DNA of 64,000 nt from Chitinophaga rhizosphaerae (GTDB lineage Bacteria; Bacteroidota; Bacteroidia; Chitinophagales; Chitinophagaceae): positions 186,001 through 250,000 of the forward strand of contig NZ_RXLO01000006.1 in NCBI RefSeq assembly GCF_003958645.1, given 5' to 3'. Shown here piece after piece: positions 27,238 through 36,584 of the stretch. Within the stretch, counting starts at the first letter, position 1, and each line of letters begins with the position of its first letter. The position numbers and the translations under genes are program-made. A model generated the notes under the pieces. That model ran no database searches. It was not told the origin of the DNA and saw only the letters and a program-made list of their open reading frames with translations.

Positions 27238-28203
27238 TTATTTGCGTATCAATTCATAGTCTTTCTCTGAACGGCGGTTAACACGGAGGTCGAGCATTTC
27301 GGAGAGCACGGTCAGCGACTCGTCCAATGGCATGTTGTTAAAGCGGACGGTGATCCTGCTGCCAAGCAGCTGCGCGTCTTTCACGTCCAGCGAAACACCG
27401 TAATAGGAGCCCAGCGTTTCCAGCACTACCTGGAGCGACTGGTTGCTGAACGACAGGTCGCTGTTGCCCCATCCGCAGCGGTACGCGTAATTGCCTTCCG
27501 GCTGTTCCACATCCCCTGTTTTCGCATCTACTACCGCCATATTACCGGCGGTGAGGATCACTTTCTTCCCGTTGCCTTCCACGCTCACTTTGCCATCCCA
27601 CACGGCTACATCGCTGAAACCTTTGGTGGCATTGATGTTGAATGAAGTCCCCAACACCCTTACGAGCCCTTTCTCCACCTGTACGCTGAATTGCCGGTGC
27701 GCATCGGGGCTGATGCGGAAGAAGGCTTCCCCGGCCCTGAGCCGCACCGATCTTTCGCCGTTGTCTATCTTATATTGTACCGTGGCACCGGGGCGCAGGA
27801 AAACATCGGAACCGTCGGGCAGGCGGAGACTGTCTTTCACGGCATGTTGCGCGGTATAGGAAGTCCATCCGCCACCCGTCCCCTTCATCCACCAGTAACC
27901 GGCCAATACCACCACCGGCAGCAGCACGGCGGCGGCACGCCACCAGTTACGCCGCGCGGGCATCGGCCGCACCGTTGCGGTTTGGGGCGCGTTCGCCATA
28001 TGGTCGCGCAATTTACGCCAACCGGCCTGCATATCGAATGGCTCGGGCAGTTGCCCGGAAGCCTCCCAGGCCTGGCGGACCTCGTCGAACCGGCGGCGGT
28101 TCTCCTCCCCGGCATTCAGCCAGTCGTTCATCCGCCGCTGTTTTTCCGGGTTGCCGCTGTCGGCCAGGAAGTCGATTATGAATTGGGACAGGTCGTTTTC
28201 CAT
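27238..28203 (-). CDS. FecR family anti-sigma factor
   Basis: 321 residues. A cytoplasmic N-terminal part (about 1-85, with the conserved NDWLNAGEENRRRFDEVRQAW) should hold the sigma factor. One transmembrane helix lies at about 89-106. The periplasmic FecR domain (about 125-220, LPDGSDVFLRPGATVQY, VLGTSFNINA) is followed by a DUF4974 domain (about 250-321), itself STN-like. It lies 47 bp after the sigma gene and 188 bp before the STN-bearing SusC. The layout is that of a FecI-FecR-FecA-type relay. Confidence 0.96.
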   Translation of the reverse strand: MENDLSQFIIDFLADSGNPEKQRRMNDWLNAGEENRRRFDEVRQAWEASGQLPEPFDMQAGWRKLRDHMANAPQTATVRPMPARRNWWRAAAVLLPVVVLAGYWWMKGTGGGWTSYTAQHAVKDSLRLPDGSDVFLRPGATVQYKIDNGERSVRLRAGEAFFRISPDAHRQFSVQVEKGLVRVLGTSFNINATKGFSDVAVWDGKVSVEGNGKKVILTAGNMAVVDAKTGDVEQPEGNYAYRCGWGNSDLSFSNQSLQVVLETLGSYYGVSLDVKDAQLLGSRITVRFNNMPLDESLTVLSEMLDLRVNRRSEKDYELIRK

Positions 28204-28250
28204 ATGCTTATAGTATTAAGACAATTCAGAAAGGGGATACTTTGATGCCT

Positions 28251-28802
28251 TCAGGAATTTTTTTTCGGGCCGAGCCGGCCACGGAGGGATTTGAGGGCTA
28301 CGGAGAGCTGAAAGTAAACGGTATTGACGGAAATCCCCAGTTTTCCCGCGATCTCGGCTGGCTCCAGGCCATGGACGCGGCTGAGGAGGAGGATTTCGCG
28401 GCAGCGGGGCGCCAGGGTGCCGAGGTGCTGCGTCAGCTCCTGCTGGAACAGGATATAATCGGATATCTCGAAGAAAGAATGGTCATCCGCCTGGAACCGG
28501 AGTATCTCCTCCCCGATGTGGCGCTTGCGCCGCTTCAGCTCGTTGATGCACAGGTTGGTGACGGCGCGGTACAGGTAACTGCGGACCTGCCCGGTAATAA
28601 CGATATCCCCTCCCCGGTCCCACAAATGGGCGAAAAGATTATGGACGATATCCTTGGCCAGGCTGCTGTCTTTCACCCACCGGAATGCCAGCAGGTAAAG
28701 GGGTTCGCTGTAGGTCGTATATAATTCCTGGAAGACCGTTACATCCCGGTTACGCAGCGCGTCGTTGGCCAGGGAGGCGGAGATGTTCGATTCGTCCTTC
28801 AT
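28251..28802 (-). CDS. ECF RNA polymerase sigma-70 factor (FecI-like)
   Basis: 183 residues. Region 2 (about 25-90: VFQELYTTYSEPLYLLAFRWV, AKDIVHNLFAHLW) and region 4 (about 120-175: CREILLLSRVHGLEPAEIAGKLGISVNTVYFQLSVAL, a helix-turn-helix) are both present; region 3 is absent as in all ECF factors. It starts with ATG 28802, 95 bp from the divergent helicase gene. Paired with the FecR downstream, it should transcribe the SusC/SusD genes of this cluster when the SusC senses ligand. Confidence 0.96.
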   Translation of the reverse strand: MKDESNISASLANDALRNRDVTVFQELYTTYSEPLYLLAFRWVKDSSLAKDIVHNLFAHLWDRGGDIVITGQVRSYLYRAVTNLCINELKRRKRHIGEEILRFQADDHSFFEISDYILFQQELTQHLGTLAPRCREILLLSRVHGLEPAEIAGKLGISVNTVYFQLSVALKSLRGRLGPKKNS

Positions 28803-28853
28803 TCCCGTAATAATACAAAATATTCAAATATTTTCCGTTGGGGGGCGGCGGCG

Positions 28854-28892
28854 TTGTTTTGATCAGCATCCCGGGCTGCTTGCCTATATTTG
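28854..28892 (+). promoter_or_regulatory. Promoter of the SNF2 helicase gene, possibly leaderless
   Basis: A perfect -7 element TATATTTG (28885-28892) lies 5 nt before ATG 28898. TTG copies at 28854-28856 and 28859-28861 give upstream spacings of 28 and 23 bp, slightly longer than ideal. A start point a few bases after the -7 box would fall at the ATG itself. Confidence 0.45.
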
Positions 28893-28897
28893 CGGAT

Positions 28898-31800
28898 ATG
28901 GATTTTTCGAAAGAATGCAGGATACCGGCTTCGGGGATCGCGACGCTTTCCGGGTACGGCCTGTTGCAATATACCCGGAACGGGAGCTTCCTGGAGTCCC
29001 GGGAACTGGGAGACATCTTCCCCGTTTCGCTGGAACTGAACGAAGGCGTGTTCACCAAACGAAAAGCGGCCGTCCATTTCCCGACCGTATCCGTCTGCCA
29101 GACCGGGAATTCCATCGTTACCTCCTGCGCCTGCGGCGGCAGCGAAGCAGGGCTTTGCGAGCACCAGGCGGAAGTGCTGTACGCCATCATGGAAAGAAAG
29201 CAGCTCCGCGTCTTCTTCGACAAGCCCCTCCGCCACAAAACACTCCTCAACACTGCGAAGGAATACGGACTGGAAGAAGAACCCGACCTGGACGAATATT
29301 TCCGGATCAGCATCAAGGGCGACGATATCCATCCCGAACCCCTCGTCAAAGAGCTCCTTCAGATCAACGACAAGCGCTTCCGCGACGAGCTCCTCCCCCT
29401 GCGCGCCACCACGCCCAAACCGCCGGAAACGGCAGACACGGAGAAACGCACCATCCTCGTGATCGACAAGCACCGCTTATACAACCAGCCCGCCTTTCAA
29501 CTCATGCAGGCCGATACCACGCTGACGGGGAAACTCAAAAACCCGATCGACAAAATCGATCCCCTGCAACGCATATGGGAAAGCCAGGACCCCGCGGTCA
29601 TCAAATTCCTCACCGCCATTTCGGCCTTTTCCCAAAAGGAAATCGAATTCGAACAACCCGCGGACAATAACGCTTTGCGGCTCATTTTCGAAAATCCCAT
29701 GCAGCTGAGCGTATACCATCACGACCGCTCCGTGTCTGAATCCGTGTCTGCGCGGTCGCTCAAGCCCGTTCACCTGCAAATCCTCCAGGCCGAAATTTCC
29801 CTGTCCGTCTTCAAAAAATTCCCGTTCTTCGAGATCACGGGAAAGTTGCTCATGAACGATTCGGCCATCCCGTTCGACAAGCTCGTGCTGCGCCATCAAT
29901 GCTTCATATTCTACCGCCAAACCTATTACCTCGTCAATAACCCGGACATGCTCCGCGTGATCCGTTTCTTCAAAAAGCACAACGAAATCCTGCTCGTCCA
30001 CGCTTCGAAATACGAAGCTTTCCTGCAAACCGTGCTGCGATCGCTGGAAGATCTCATCCAGATCGACTACAGCTACATCCAGCAAGCGTCTCCCGCACAA
30101 CTGGCGGAAAGGAAATACACGACGGAACGGCTGATTTACCTCCAGCAGCGCGACAACTACATCTACATCACGCCCGTCATGAAATACGGCGGTGTGGAAG
30201 TGCCGGTGTATTCGCGCAAGCAGCTTACGGATACCGACCGTAACGGCAACGAATTCAAGATCCGGCGTAATAATGAGGCCGAAGTGGCGCTCACCACCAT
30301 CGTCATGCACCAGCACCCGGATTTCAACGACCAGATCCGCGAGTACGAATACTTCTATCTCCATAAAAATAAATTCCTCGACGAAGACTGGTTCCTCGAT
30401 GCGTTCGAGACCTGGCGGAAAGAAGGCATTACCATCCTGGGGTTCAACGAACTGCCGGGCAACAGAAGGAACCCGCATAAAGCCCGCATACAGATCGAGG
30501 TGAACAGCGGGATCGATTGGTTCAACGCCCATTTGAAAGTCAGTTTCGGGAATAAGCCGGTTTCGCTGAAGCAGCTGCACAAGGCCATCCGCAACAAAAG
30601 CAGGTTCGTGGAGCTGGGCGACGGCACCTGCGGGCTCCTGCCGGATGAATGGATACGCAGTCTTGAAAAATACTTCCAGGCCGGCGAGATCGACGCCGGG
30701 ATGCTGAAATTCCCGAAGATCAATTTTTCCGAGATTTCGGCGATGTTCGACAAGGAAGTACTGAGCCAGGAAACGCAGGTCGAGATCGCGCAACTGGGAC
30801 AGGCTTTCACGCCAGTGAAAGAAATCCCCGAAACGCCCGTTCCCGCCGGCTTGCAGGCGGAGTTGCGGGCATATCAGCGCGAGGGGTTGAACTGGCTGAA
30901 TTATCTCGATGGATTTAATTTCGGCGGATGCCTGGCAGACGATATGGGACTGGGAAAAACCGTGCAGATCATCGCGTTCATCCTGTCCCAGAAAGAAAAA
31001 CACGGGCATGCCACCCATCTCGTGGTGGCGCCTACTTCCCTCCTGTTCAACTGGCAGGAGGAGTTGCGGCGATTCGCGCCTTCCCTTTCCGTACAATTGC
31101 AATATGGTGCCAATCGCCTGAAATCCGCAGAGAATGCGAGTGAATTCGATGTGGTGCTCACCAGCTACGGGACGCTCATTTCCGATATCGGTTTCCTCAA
31201 AACGTTCCGGTTCGGTTATGTTTTCCTCGACGAATCGCAGGCCATCAAGAACCCGAATTCGGAAAGGTACAAAGCCGCACGGCTTCTCCAATCCCGCAAC
31301 AGGATCGTGTTGACGGGCACGCCGGTAGAAAATAATACGGTGGACCTGTACGGCCAGCTGTCGTTCGCATGCCCGGGCCTGCTGGGCAGCAAGCAATATT
31401 TCCGGGAAATCTATTCCATCCCCATCGACCGTTTCGGTTTCTCGAAGCGGGCGATGGAATTACAGGAGAAAGTCAAACCCTTCATCCTGCGCAGAACGAA
31501 GAAGCAGGTGGCGCGGGAACTGCCGGAGAAAACGGAGATGACCATCTATTGCGAAATGAACGCCGAACAGCGGAAAATATACGATGCGTACGAACAGGAA
31601 CTGCGCGATTACATCGCCAGCAAAACCGACGACGAAATCCACCGCAACAGCATGCATGTGCTGACCGGCCTCACCAGGCTGCGGCAAATTTGTAATTCAC
31701 CTGTGTTGCTGAAAGAAGGCCATTCCGGCGAAAACTCCGTCAAAATAGAAGTGCTCACCGAGCAGATCGAAAACAAATCCCGCGAGCATAAAATCCTCGT

Positions 31801-32236
31801 CTTTTCCCAGTTCACCAGTATGCTGGACCTCATCAGAACTGAACTCGAAACCCGGAAAATCCCCTTCGAGTATTTAACGGGGCAAACGAAAGACCGCGGC
31901 GCCAAAGTGACCAACTTCCAGACCAACGATGCGGTCCGCGTGTTCCTCATCAGTTTGAAAGCCGGCGGCGTGGGCCTCAATCTCACCGAAGCCGATTACG
32001 TATACCTGGTAGACCCCTGGTGGAACCCGGCCGCGGAAAACCAGGCCATCGACCGAAGCCACCGCATCGGGCAACACCGGAACGTAGTGGCGGTGCGGCT
32101 CATCTGTTCCGGGACGATCGAGGAAAAGATCAGGATATTGCAACAGCGTAAAAGCCAACTGGCGCTGGATTTGGTGAAAACAGACGGTACGATGCTGCAG
32201 CAAATGTCCAAATCCGATCTCCTGGAAATGCTTTAG
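28898..32236 (+). CDS. SWIM-type SNF2/DEAD-like helicase
   Basis: 1112 residues from ATG 28898; the frame is open to 28838 but the added residues are low-complexity Gly/Val. A SWIM zinc motif CxCx7CxH is at about 77-89. A long poorly conserved middle (about 100-640) precedes the SNF2 ATPase: Walker A DMGLGKT (682-688), DESQ box (about 778), LTGTPVENN, and helicase C with LVFSQFTSMLDL, KAGGVGLNLTEADYV and DRSHRIGQ (about 1052). It should move along double-stranded DNA using ATP and is cytoplasmic. It stands alone between two PULs and ends at a terminator. Bacterial SWIM-SNF2 proteins have no settled role; repair or nucleoid/RNA polymerase remodelling are possible. Confidence 0.93.
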   Translation: MDFSKECRIPASGIATLSGYGLLQYTRNGSFLESRELGDIFPVSLELNEGVFTKRKAAVHFPTVSVCQTGNSIVTSCACGGSEAGLCEHQAEVLYAIMERKQLRVFFDKPLRHKTLLNTAKEYGLEEEPDLDEYFRISIKGDDIHPEPLVKELLQINDKRFRDELLPLRATTPKPPETADTEKRTILVIDKHRLYNQPAFQLMQADTTLTGKLKNPIDKIDPLQRIWESQDPAVIKFLTAISAFSQKEIEFEQPADNNALRLIFENPMQLSVYHHDRSVSESVSARSLKPVHLQILQAEISLSVFKKFPFFEITGKLLMNDSAIPFDKLVLRHQCFIFYRQTYYLVNNPDMLRVIRFFKKHNEILLVHASKYEAFLQTVLRSLEDLIQIDYSYIQQASPAQLAERKYTTERLIYLQQRDNYIYITPVMKYGGVEVPVYSRKQLTDTDRNGNEFKIRRNNEAEVALTTIVMHQHPDFNDQIREYEYFYLHKNKFLDEDWFLDAFETWRKEGITILGFNELPGNRRNPHKARIQIEVNSGIDWFNAHLKVSFGNKPVSLKQLHKAIRNKSRFVELGDGTCGLLPDEWIRSLEKYFQAGEIDAGMLKFPKINFSEISAMFDKEVLSQETQVEIAQLGQAFTPVKEIPETPVPAGLQAELRAYQREGLNWLNYLDGFNFGGCLADDMGLGKTVQIIAFILSQKEKHGHATHLVVAPTSLLFNWQEELRRFAPSLSVQLQYGANRLKSAENASEFDVVLTSYGTLISDIGFLKTFRFGYVFLDESQAIKNPNSERYKAARLLQSRNRIVLTGTPVENNTVDLYGQLSFACPGLLGSKQYFREIYSIPIDRFGFSKRAMELQEKVKPFILRRTKKQVARELPEKTEMTIYCEMNAEQRKIYDAYEQELRDYIASKTDDEIHRNSMHVLTGLTRLRQICNSPVLLKEGHSGENSVKIEVLTEQIENKSREHKILVFSQFTSMLDLIRTELETRKIPFEYLTGQTKDRGAKVTNFQTNDAVRVFLISLKAGGVGLNLTEADYVYLVDPWWNPAAENQAIDRSHRIGQHRNVVAVRLICSGTIEEKIRILQQRKSQLALDLVKTDGTMLQQMSKSDLLEML

Positions 32237-32272
32237 CGTCAGCAAATTACATGGCGGGTTGCCGGAAACGAA

Positions 32273-32300
32273 AAAAGGCAGCACCGAAGCGCTGCCTTTT
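32273..32300. terminator. Bidirectional terminator between converging genes
   Basis: AAAAGGCAGC - 8-nt loop - GCTGCCTTTT, a symmetric hairpin between the helicase stop (32236) and the convergent lipoprotein stop (32324). It can serve both strands. Confidence 0.9.
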
Positions 32301-32323
32301 CTGAAGCCGGTTGTCCGTTTCAA

Positions 32324-33430
32324 TTACTTTCCATACATGTAGATTTCCGCCACGCTGGTGAACGGCGGGTTGTTACTGTCGGGTAGCAACATTTTCACGT
32401 AGCGCCCCGTGGCACCAGTGGTGTTGTTGATCGTCATCTGGTTACCGGACGCGAAGGTGCCCGAGGCCGCCAGCGCCCACGTTCCATCGGGATCGCTGCT
32501 GTTGCCGACGTACAGTTGCACGGACTTCGTGTTGGTATTGTTGTTGCGGCGATAGATGGTGAAATAGGAAATGTTCTTCACTGATTTCATGTCGATAATG
32601 GCCCAGTGGGGCAACGGGATGTCAGGCCCCCATTGGGAATGCCAGTAAGTACCGAGGTTCCCGTCTATCAGCGTCGCCTTTCCACCGCCGTCTGACGCTG
32701 TTTCATCAGACACGGCGAGCACTTCCCAGGCAGCGCGGTCGAATGTGAAGAATTCCGGCAATACATCCGATGTCCAGGCGGTAGCGAAAGTATCGATCGC
32801 TTCGTCTTCCGGAATATACAGCGAGCGGTACTGGAACGGGGTGCTGCCGGCCGCGTCGATGTTGACTGAAAAATCAGCGGAAGGGAAGCGCACCACCGTG
32901 TCTGTTCCACGGCGGTTTTTGAATTTCACTTCGTTGATGATCATGTTTTCCGCCGGTGCAAACCAGTCGATGGAAGCTGCGGCCTCGGAAAGCGCCATAT
33001 TCTTGATACGGCGGTTCTGGAGAAGCGTTGCGTACTCAGCGCCGTAAGTAGCGCCGAAGGTGGTGTAGGTAAGTGAACGGTGGCCGAAATTATCTATGGC
33101 ATATATGTCGAAAGAGTAGTTCTTTTCCGCCAGTCCGTTGATCAGCACTTCGATGCTGTCGCGGCCCGGTTTCAGTTTCGCGGCCAGTACCATGGAATCC
33201 TGCCGGCCGTTCCACGATACGATGATGTTTTTGATATTCTGGCCGTTTATCATCCACAGCCGCATCATCAGCCTTTCCTTTCCGGCGATGAAGGCCACGG
33301 AATCGGGCTTTACGGCATAAATGATCTCGCCGCCCTTTATGAATTCCTCGTGAATGTCCGTGAACTTGTCGCAGGAAGCGAGCGAAGTCAGGATACATAA
33401 AAACGAGAAAACGTGGAGTATATATTTCAT
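32324..33430 (-). CDS. DUF4998 + F5/8 type C (discoidin) surface lipoprotein
   Basis: 368 residues. Lipobox LASC (Cys20). The N-terminal two thirds is beta-rich and resembles DUF4998, with KPGRDSIEVLINGLAEKNYSFDIYAIDNFGHRS. The C-terminal part (about 235-368) reads as an F5/8 type C domain: ASDGGGKATLIDGNLGTYWHSQW and the close AEIYMYGK. It is the last gene of the sigma-FecR-SusC-SusD operon, 24 bp after the DUF4959-type lipoprotein. It probably binds glycan at the cell surface; no catalytic motif is seen. Confidence 0.88.
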   Translation of the reverse strand: MKYILHVFSFLCILTSLASCDKFTDIHEEFIKGGEIIYAVKPDSVAFIAGKERLMMRLWMINGQNIKNIIVSWNGRQDSMVLAAKLKPGRDSIEVLINGLAEKNYSFDIYAIDNFGHRSLTYTTFGATYGAEYATLLQNRRIKNMALSEAAASIDWFAPAENMIINEVKFKNRRGTDTVVRFPSADFSVNIDAAGSTPFQYRSLYIPEDEAIDTFATAWTSDVLPEFFTFDRAAWEVLAVSDETASDGGGKATLIDGNLGTYWHSQWGPDIPLPHWAIIDMKSVKNISYFTIYRRNNNTNTKSVQLYVGNSSDPDGTWALAASGTFASGNQMTINNTTGATGRYVKMLLPDSNNPPFTSVAEIYMYGK

Positions 33431-33454
33431 GTGCTTGTCGGTTAAAGTTGATGA

Positions 33455-34627
33455 TTATTTCTGCTCTCCGTAAACGTCTATTTCCGCAGGGTGGGTGAAG
33501 GTGGTGCTGCCCCAGGTGGATTTCACCACGATGCGGATGTACCTTACGGGTTCCTGGCCGAGGTCGAAGGTGAACTCGTGCCCGTTAACAGCGGCATTGA
33601 TATCTTCGTCTGTAACGTTGCTGCCGTTGCCGGAGGGTTTTACGATCGCTGTTTCCATGATCTTCTTCCACTCGCTCCAGTCGCCGCTTTGCGAAGGCGT
33701 GGTCACTTTTACGTAGACATCGAAATCTTTGGGATTTCCCCAGTTATAGTAGCTGTTGCCGAAATTCCGCTGGAACAGTACGATACGGCTCACTTTGGCC
33801 AATACGCCCAGATCGAGCGTAAACGGTGCGGGCAGCGACGATGAGGGGGAGTGGCCGAAAGAGGTCACGTCGTCGTCGATGATCTTCTGGTCGGAGCCTT
33901 CCCAGTTGGTGAAGTTCTGGTCGTTGGCCAGCTTCATGATCTTCATTTTCCCTTTGGGCAGGCGTTCCTCGAACAGGGGCACGAGTTTGCGGCCGGGGGG
34001 AAAGATCGTATCGGAGCGGTTGCCATAGTTGTCTTTCACCACCATGGCGAATTCCCGCGGCACCGGCGCATATCCCCGCATCGCCTGCACGTCTTTGGCC
34101 AGCGAAGAGGTGATAACACGGGCCAGCGCCATACGGCCGAGGGAGTCGGGTGTATAGAGCTCGAAAGCCAGCGGCTTCTTCAAATCGTTCATCCAGGAAA
34201 AGCGCGCGCCGCCGAAGTCGCTCTGAATGGCCACCGTTTCGCTCGTAAGCCTGATGGGCGATTTAAGCGGTTTGATGGTACATTTGACCGGGTCGGAAAT
34301 TTCCTGCGCACGGTTGATGGTGTACAGCGTTACTTCATGTTCCTTTTCATCGTTAAAGCCAATTACCTCCAGCTCATTCCCGTACATGGAAGCCGCAGCT
34401 TCCGACTGCTTGCCGTTAGAGAGCGTATAGACGGCTTTCACGGTGAGCACTTCCGCATCGTTGGGAATACGGTAGGTGATTTTGGCGCCGCCGGGCAGGT
34501 TGGTGACGGCTACTTCCGACACCACGCCGGGTTTACCGGTTGCCGGCGAAATCGGTTTATTCTCCTTTTTGGTGCAGGCCTGCAAAGCGCCCAGGAAAAC
34601 GATATTCAGTAAAATCAGTTTCTTCAT
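33455..34627 (-). CDS. DUF4959/DUF5126/DUF5000-type surface lipoprotein
   Basis: 390 residues. Lipobox ALQAC (Cys18). Beta-sandwich Fn3-like repeats with LPGGAKITYRIPNDAEVLTV and GFNDEKEHEVTLYTINRAQE are followed by a discoidin-like C-terminus (FTLDLGVLAKVSRIVLFQR, YIRIVVKSTWG, AEIDVYGEQ). It is the full-length counterpart of the truncated gene at 1-1042 and sits in the same position after SusD (18 bp gap). It likely assists SusD in binding the polymer outside the cell. Confidence 0.9.
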   Translation of the reverse strand: MKKLILLNIVFLGALQACTKKENKPISPATGKPGVVSEVAVTNLPGGAKITYRIPNDAEVLTVKAVYTLSNGKQSEAAASMYGNELEVIGFNDEKEHEVTLYTINRAQEISDPVKCTIKPLKSPIRLTSETVAIQSDFGGARFSWMNDLKKPLAFELYTPDSLGRMALARVITSSLAKDVQAMRGYAPVPREFAMVVKDNYGNRSDTIFPPGRKLVPLFEERLPKGKMKIMKLANDQNFTNWEGSDQKIIDDDVTSFGHSPSSSLPAPFTLDLGVLAKVSRIVLFQRNFGNSYYNWGNPKDFDVYVKVTTPSQSGDWSEWKKIMETAIVKPSGNGSNVTDEDINAAVNGHEFTFDLGQEPVRYIRIVVKSTWGSTTFTHPAEIDVYGEQK

Positions 34628-34645
34628 AACGATAATATTTTAACC

Positions 34646-36574
34646 TTACCATCCGGGATTCTGGACGAGCAGGGGATTGTTAATGAGTTCAGACTGCGGG
34701 ATGGGAGAAAAATAATCCCTGTAGGTGAATCGCTGGAAATAAATGGTGGTCACGGAATAGTATTCTTCCGCCTCGCGGCCGTTGACGTTCCATCCCTGGA
34801 TGGGGCGGTTCCGGTCGCGAACAGCGGTTTTCCAGCGGTTGCTGTCCCAGAAATAAACGCCTTCGCCCGCCAGTTCGATCTTCCTTTCCTGCTGGATGAT
34901 CTGGCGCATCCCTGCTTTGGACAATGGTTTGTTGGGCTGGTTGGAATATTGCGACCAGCTTTCCACCACTCCTTTTAGGCCGGCGCGCGCACGAACGGAA
35001 TCGATGTAGCGGTATACTTCTGCGTCGGGCGCGGATTTCGCTTCGTTCAGCGCCTCTGCGCACAGCAGCAACAGGTCAGCAAAACGCATTTCAGGGTAAG
35101 GATAGCTTTCTTCCGTCACGCTGTTTTCATCGCGCCAGGTGGTATTCATCGACACGAGTTTTTTAGGCCAGTACCCGGTGGCGTTGTATTCTCCGGGATT
35201 GAACACCGACGAAAATTCACCGAAACGGTTTTTGGGGAACGGGGTATTTGCTTCCGTGGTAACGAGATGGGTGTTGCCGTACCAGCGGCCACGGTCGAAA
35301 CCGAGCGTGGAATAGTAACGCATTTCCCGGTCGAAGTTCAGCGATGCCGATTTCTCGTTCTGGGCGATGAACAGGTTGTGCGCCGCGTCGCCCGTGCGGA
35401 TGTTATACCGGGTGGCGTAAGGGAACGAAACGTCTTCGTTGATGGGAACGCCCTTGTCGGAGTAGAACTGTTCCACGGTAGATAAAGGCACGCTCAGTAT
35501 CCCCGTATTGCCGGAAGGCGTGGAAGTGCCGCCTTCCACCCGCGCAAGGGCGGTGATCTGATAGTTCCAGTTGGCCGGATAGGAAGAGTTGGCCCAGATG
35601 ATTTCGGGATTCCAGCGCTGCGTTACCGAGCTGCGGAGCGTATTGATGAGCATGGTAGTGTCTGAAAGCGATTTGGCGTTCACGGCCTCATAGTCGGCAA
35701 CCTTGTACAAGCGGTGGCCGGCAGCAGCGCAGATTTCGATCGCTTTTTTGCAGGCATTGGCGGCACTGTCCCACCGCGACGCTTCATACTTCTGGTTGAA
35801 GAACGAAACGCCCTCGTGGTTCACAAACCCGCTGTAATCGGAATTCCCGTTGAAGAGGGGGCTGGCCCAGTACGTCAGCACCTTGGCTTTGAGGAAATAA
35901 GCCACCGGCTGGGTAAAACGGCCCAGTTCGGCGCCCTTGCTTTCAATCGTGAGCGGCAACGCTTCCGATGCGATCACTTCATTGATCAGCTGCAGTACGT
36001 ATGCGAAACAATCGTCGATCTTTTCGCGGTACACGCGGATCCCTTCGGTCGACTCCGTGAGCGAAGTATTTTTCCGCAGCGGCGTAATGGGCCCGTAGTA
36101 CTGGATCAGGTAAAAATTGAGGTACGCCTTGATGAGTTTCACTTCGGCTTTCATCCTTTCCTTCTCGTACTTGTTGATATCGCGGACGCCGTCGATATTT
36201 TCCAGGAAGGTATTGCAATCGCGCTGGCCGGCGTACAGCGAGCGCACCATGTTGCCGGTGCTGCTCCAGTAATTGGTGATGGCAAGCGACGAGCTGTTTT
36301 CCCCGAGCGCGAAGCGCATACCGTCCTGCGTACGTTTTTCGCGGTTAAAGATGAGCTCCATGGCACCGAGCATCGCCGGATTTTCGTTCCATCCGGCAGA
36401 TTTGGGAATGCCCCAGTAACAGGTGGCCAGGAATTTGGCGGCCTGGTACCGGTCAGAAAATGCGTGTTCGATCGTAGCGATATTGTCGGGTACCACGTCG
36501 AGATACTTGTTGCAGGAAACCGTTCCTGTCAAAACGCTGCAAAAGGCAGCTATTTTAATAATCACTTTCTTCAT
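34646..36574 (-). CDS. RagB/SusD family nutrient-uptake outer-membrane lipoprotein
   Basis: 642 residues. Lipobox TVSC (Cys21), mature start NKYLDVVPDNIATIEHAF. Family blocks are FADLLLLCAEALNEAKS, IIQQERKIELAGEGVYFWDSNRW and the end FSPIPQSELINNPLLVQNPGW. It is a paralogue of the SusD at 1065-2969: the same opening LDVVPDN, similar length and the same downstream neighbour. It begins 10 bp after SusC. Confidence 0.96.
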   Translation of the reverse strand: MKKVIIKIAAFCSVLTGTVSCNKYLDVVPDNIATIEHAFSDRYQAAKFLATCYWGIPKSAGWNENPAMLGAMELIFNREKRTQDGMRFALGENSSSLAITNYWSSTGNMVRSLYAGQRDCNTFLENIDGVRDINKYEKERMKAEVKLIKAYLNFYLIQYYGPITPLRKNTSLTESTEGIRVYREKIDDCFAYVLQLINEVIASEALPLTIESKGAELGRFTQPVAYFLKAKVLTYWASPLFNGNSDYSGFVNHEGVSFFNQKYEASRWDSAANACKKAIEICAAAGHRLYKVADYEAVNAKSLSDTTMLINTLRSSVTQRWNPEIIWANSSYPANWNYQITALARVEGGTSTPSGNTGILSVPLSTVEQFYSDKGVPINEDVSFPYATRYNIRTGDAAHNLFIAQNEKSASLNFDREMRYYSTLGFDRGRWYGNTHLVTTEANTPFPKNRFGEFSSVFNPGEYNATGYWPKKLVSMNTTWRDENSVTEESYPYPEMRFADLLLLCAEALNEAKSAPDAEVYRYIDSVRARAGLKGVVESWSQYSNQPNKPLSKAGMRQIIQQERKIELAGEGVYFWDSNRWKTAVRDRNRPIQGWNVNGREAEEYYSVTTIYFQRFTYRDYFSPIPQSELINNPLLVQNPGW

Positions 36575-36584
36575 ATAAAATCAT

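Noticed and set aside
29477..31396. 639-codon minus-strand open frame inside the SNF2 gene
   Set aside because: The plus strand carries intact helicase motifs; the antisense frame has none.
28898..32236. SNF2 helicase as part of a phage-defence island
   Set aside because: No methylase, nuclease, phospholipase D or other defence partner and no integrase nearby; neighbours are PULs separated by a terminator.
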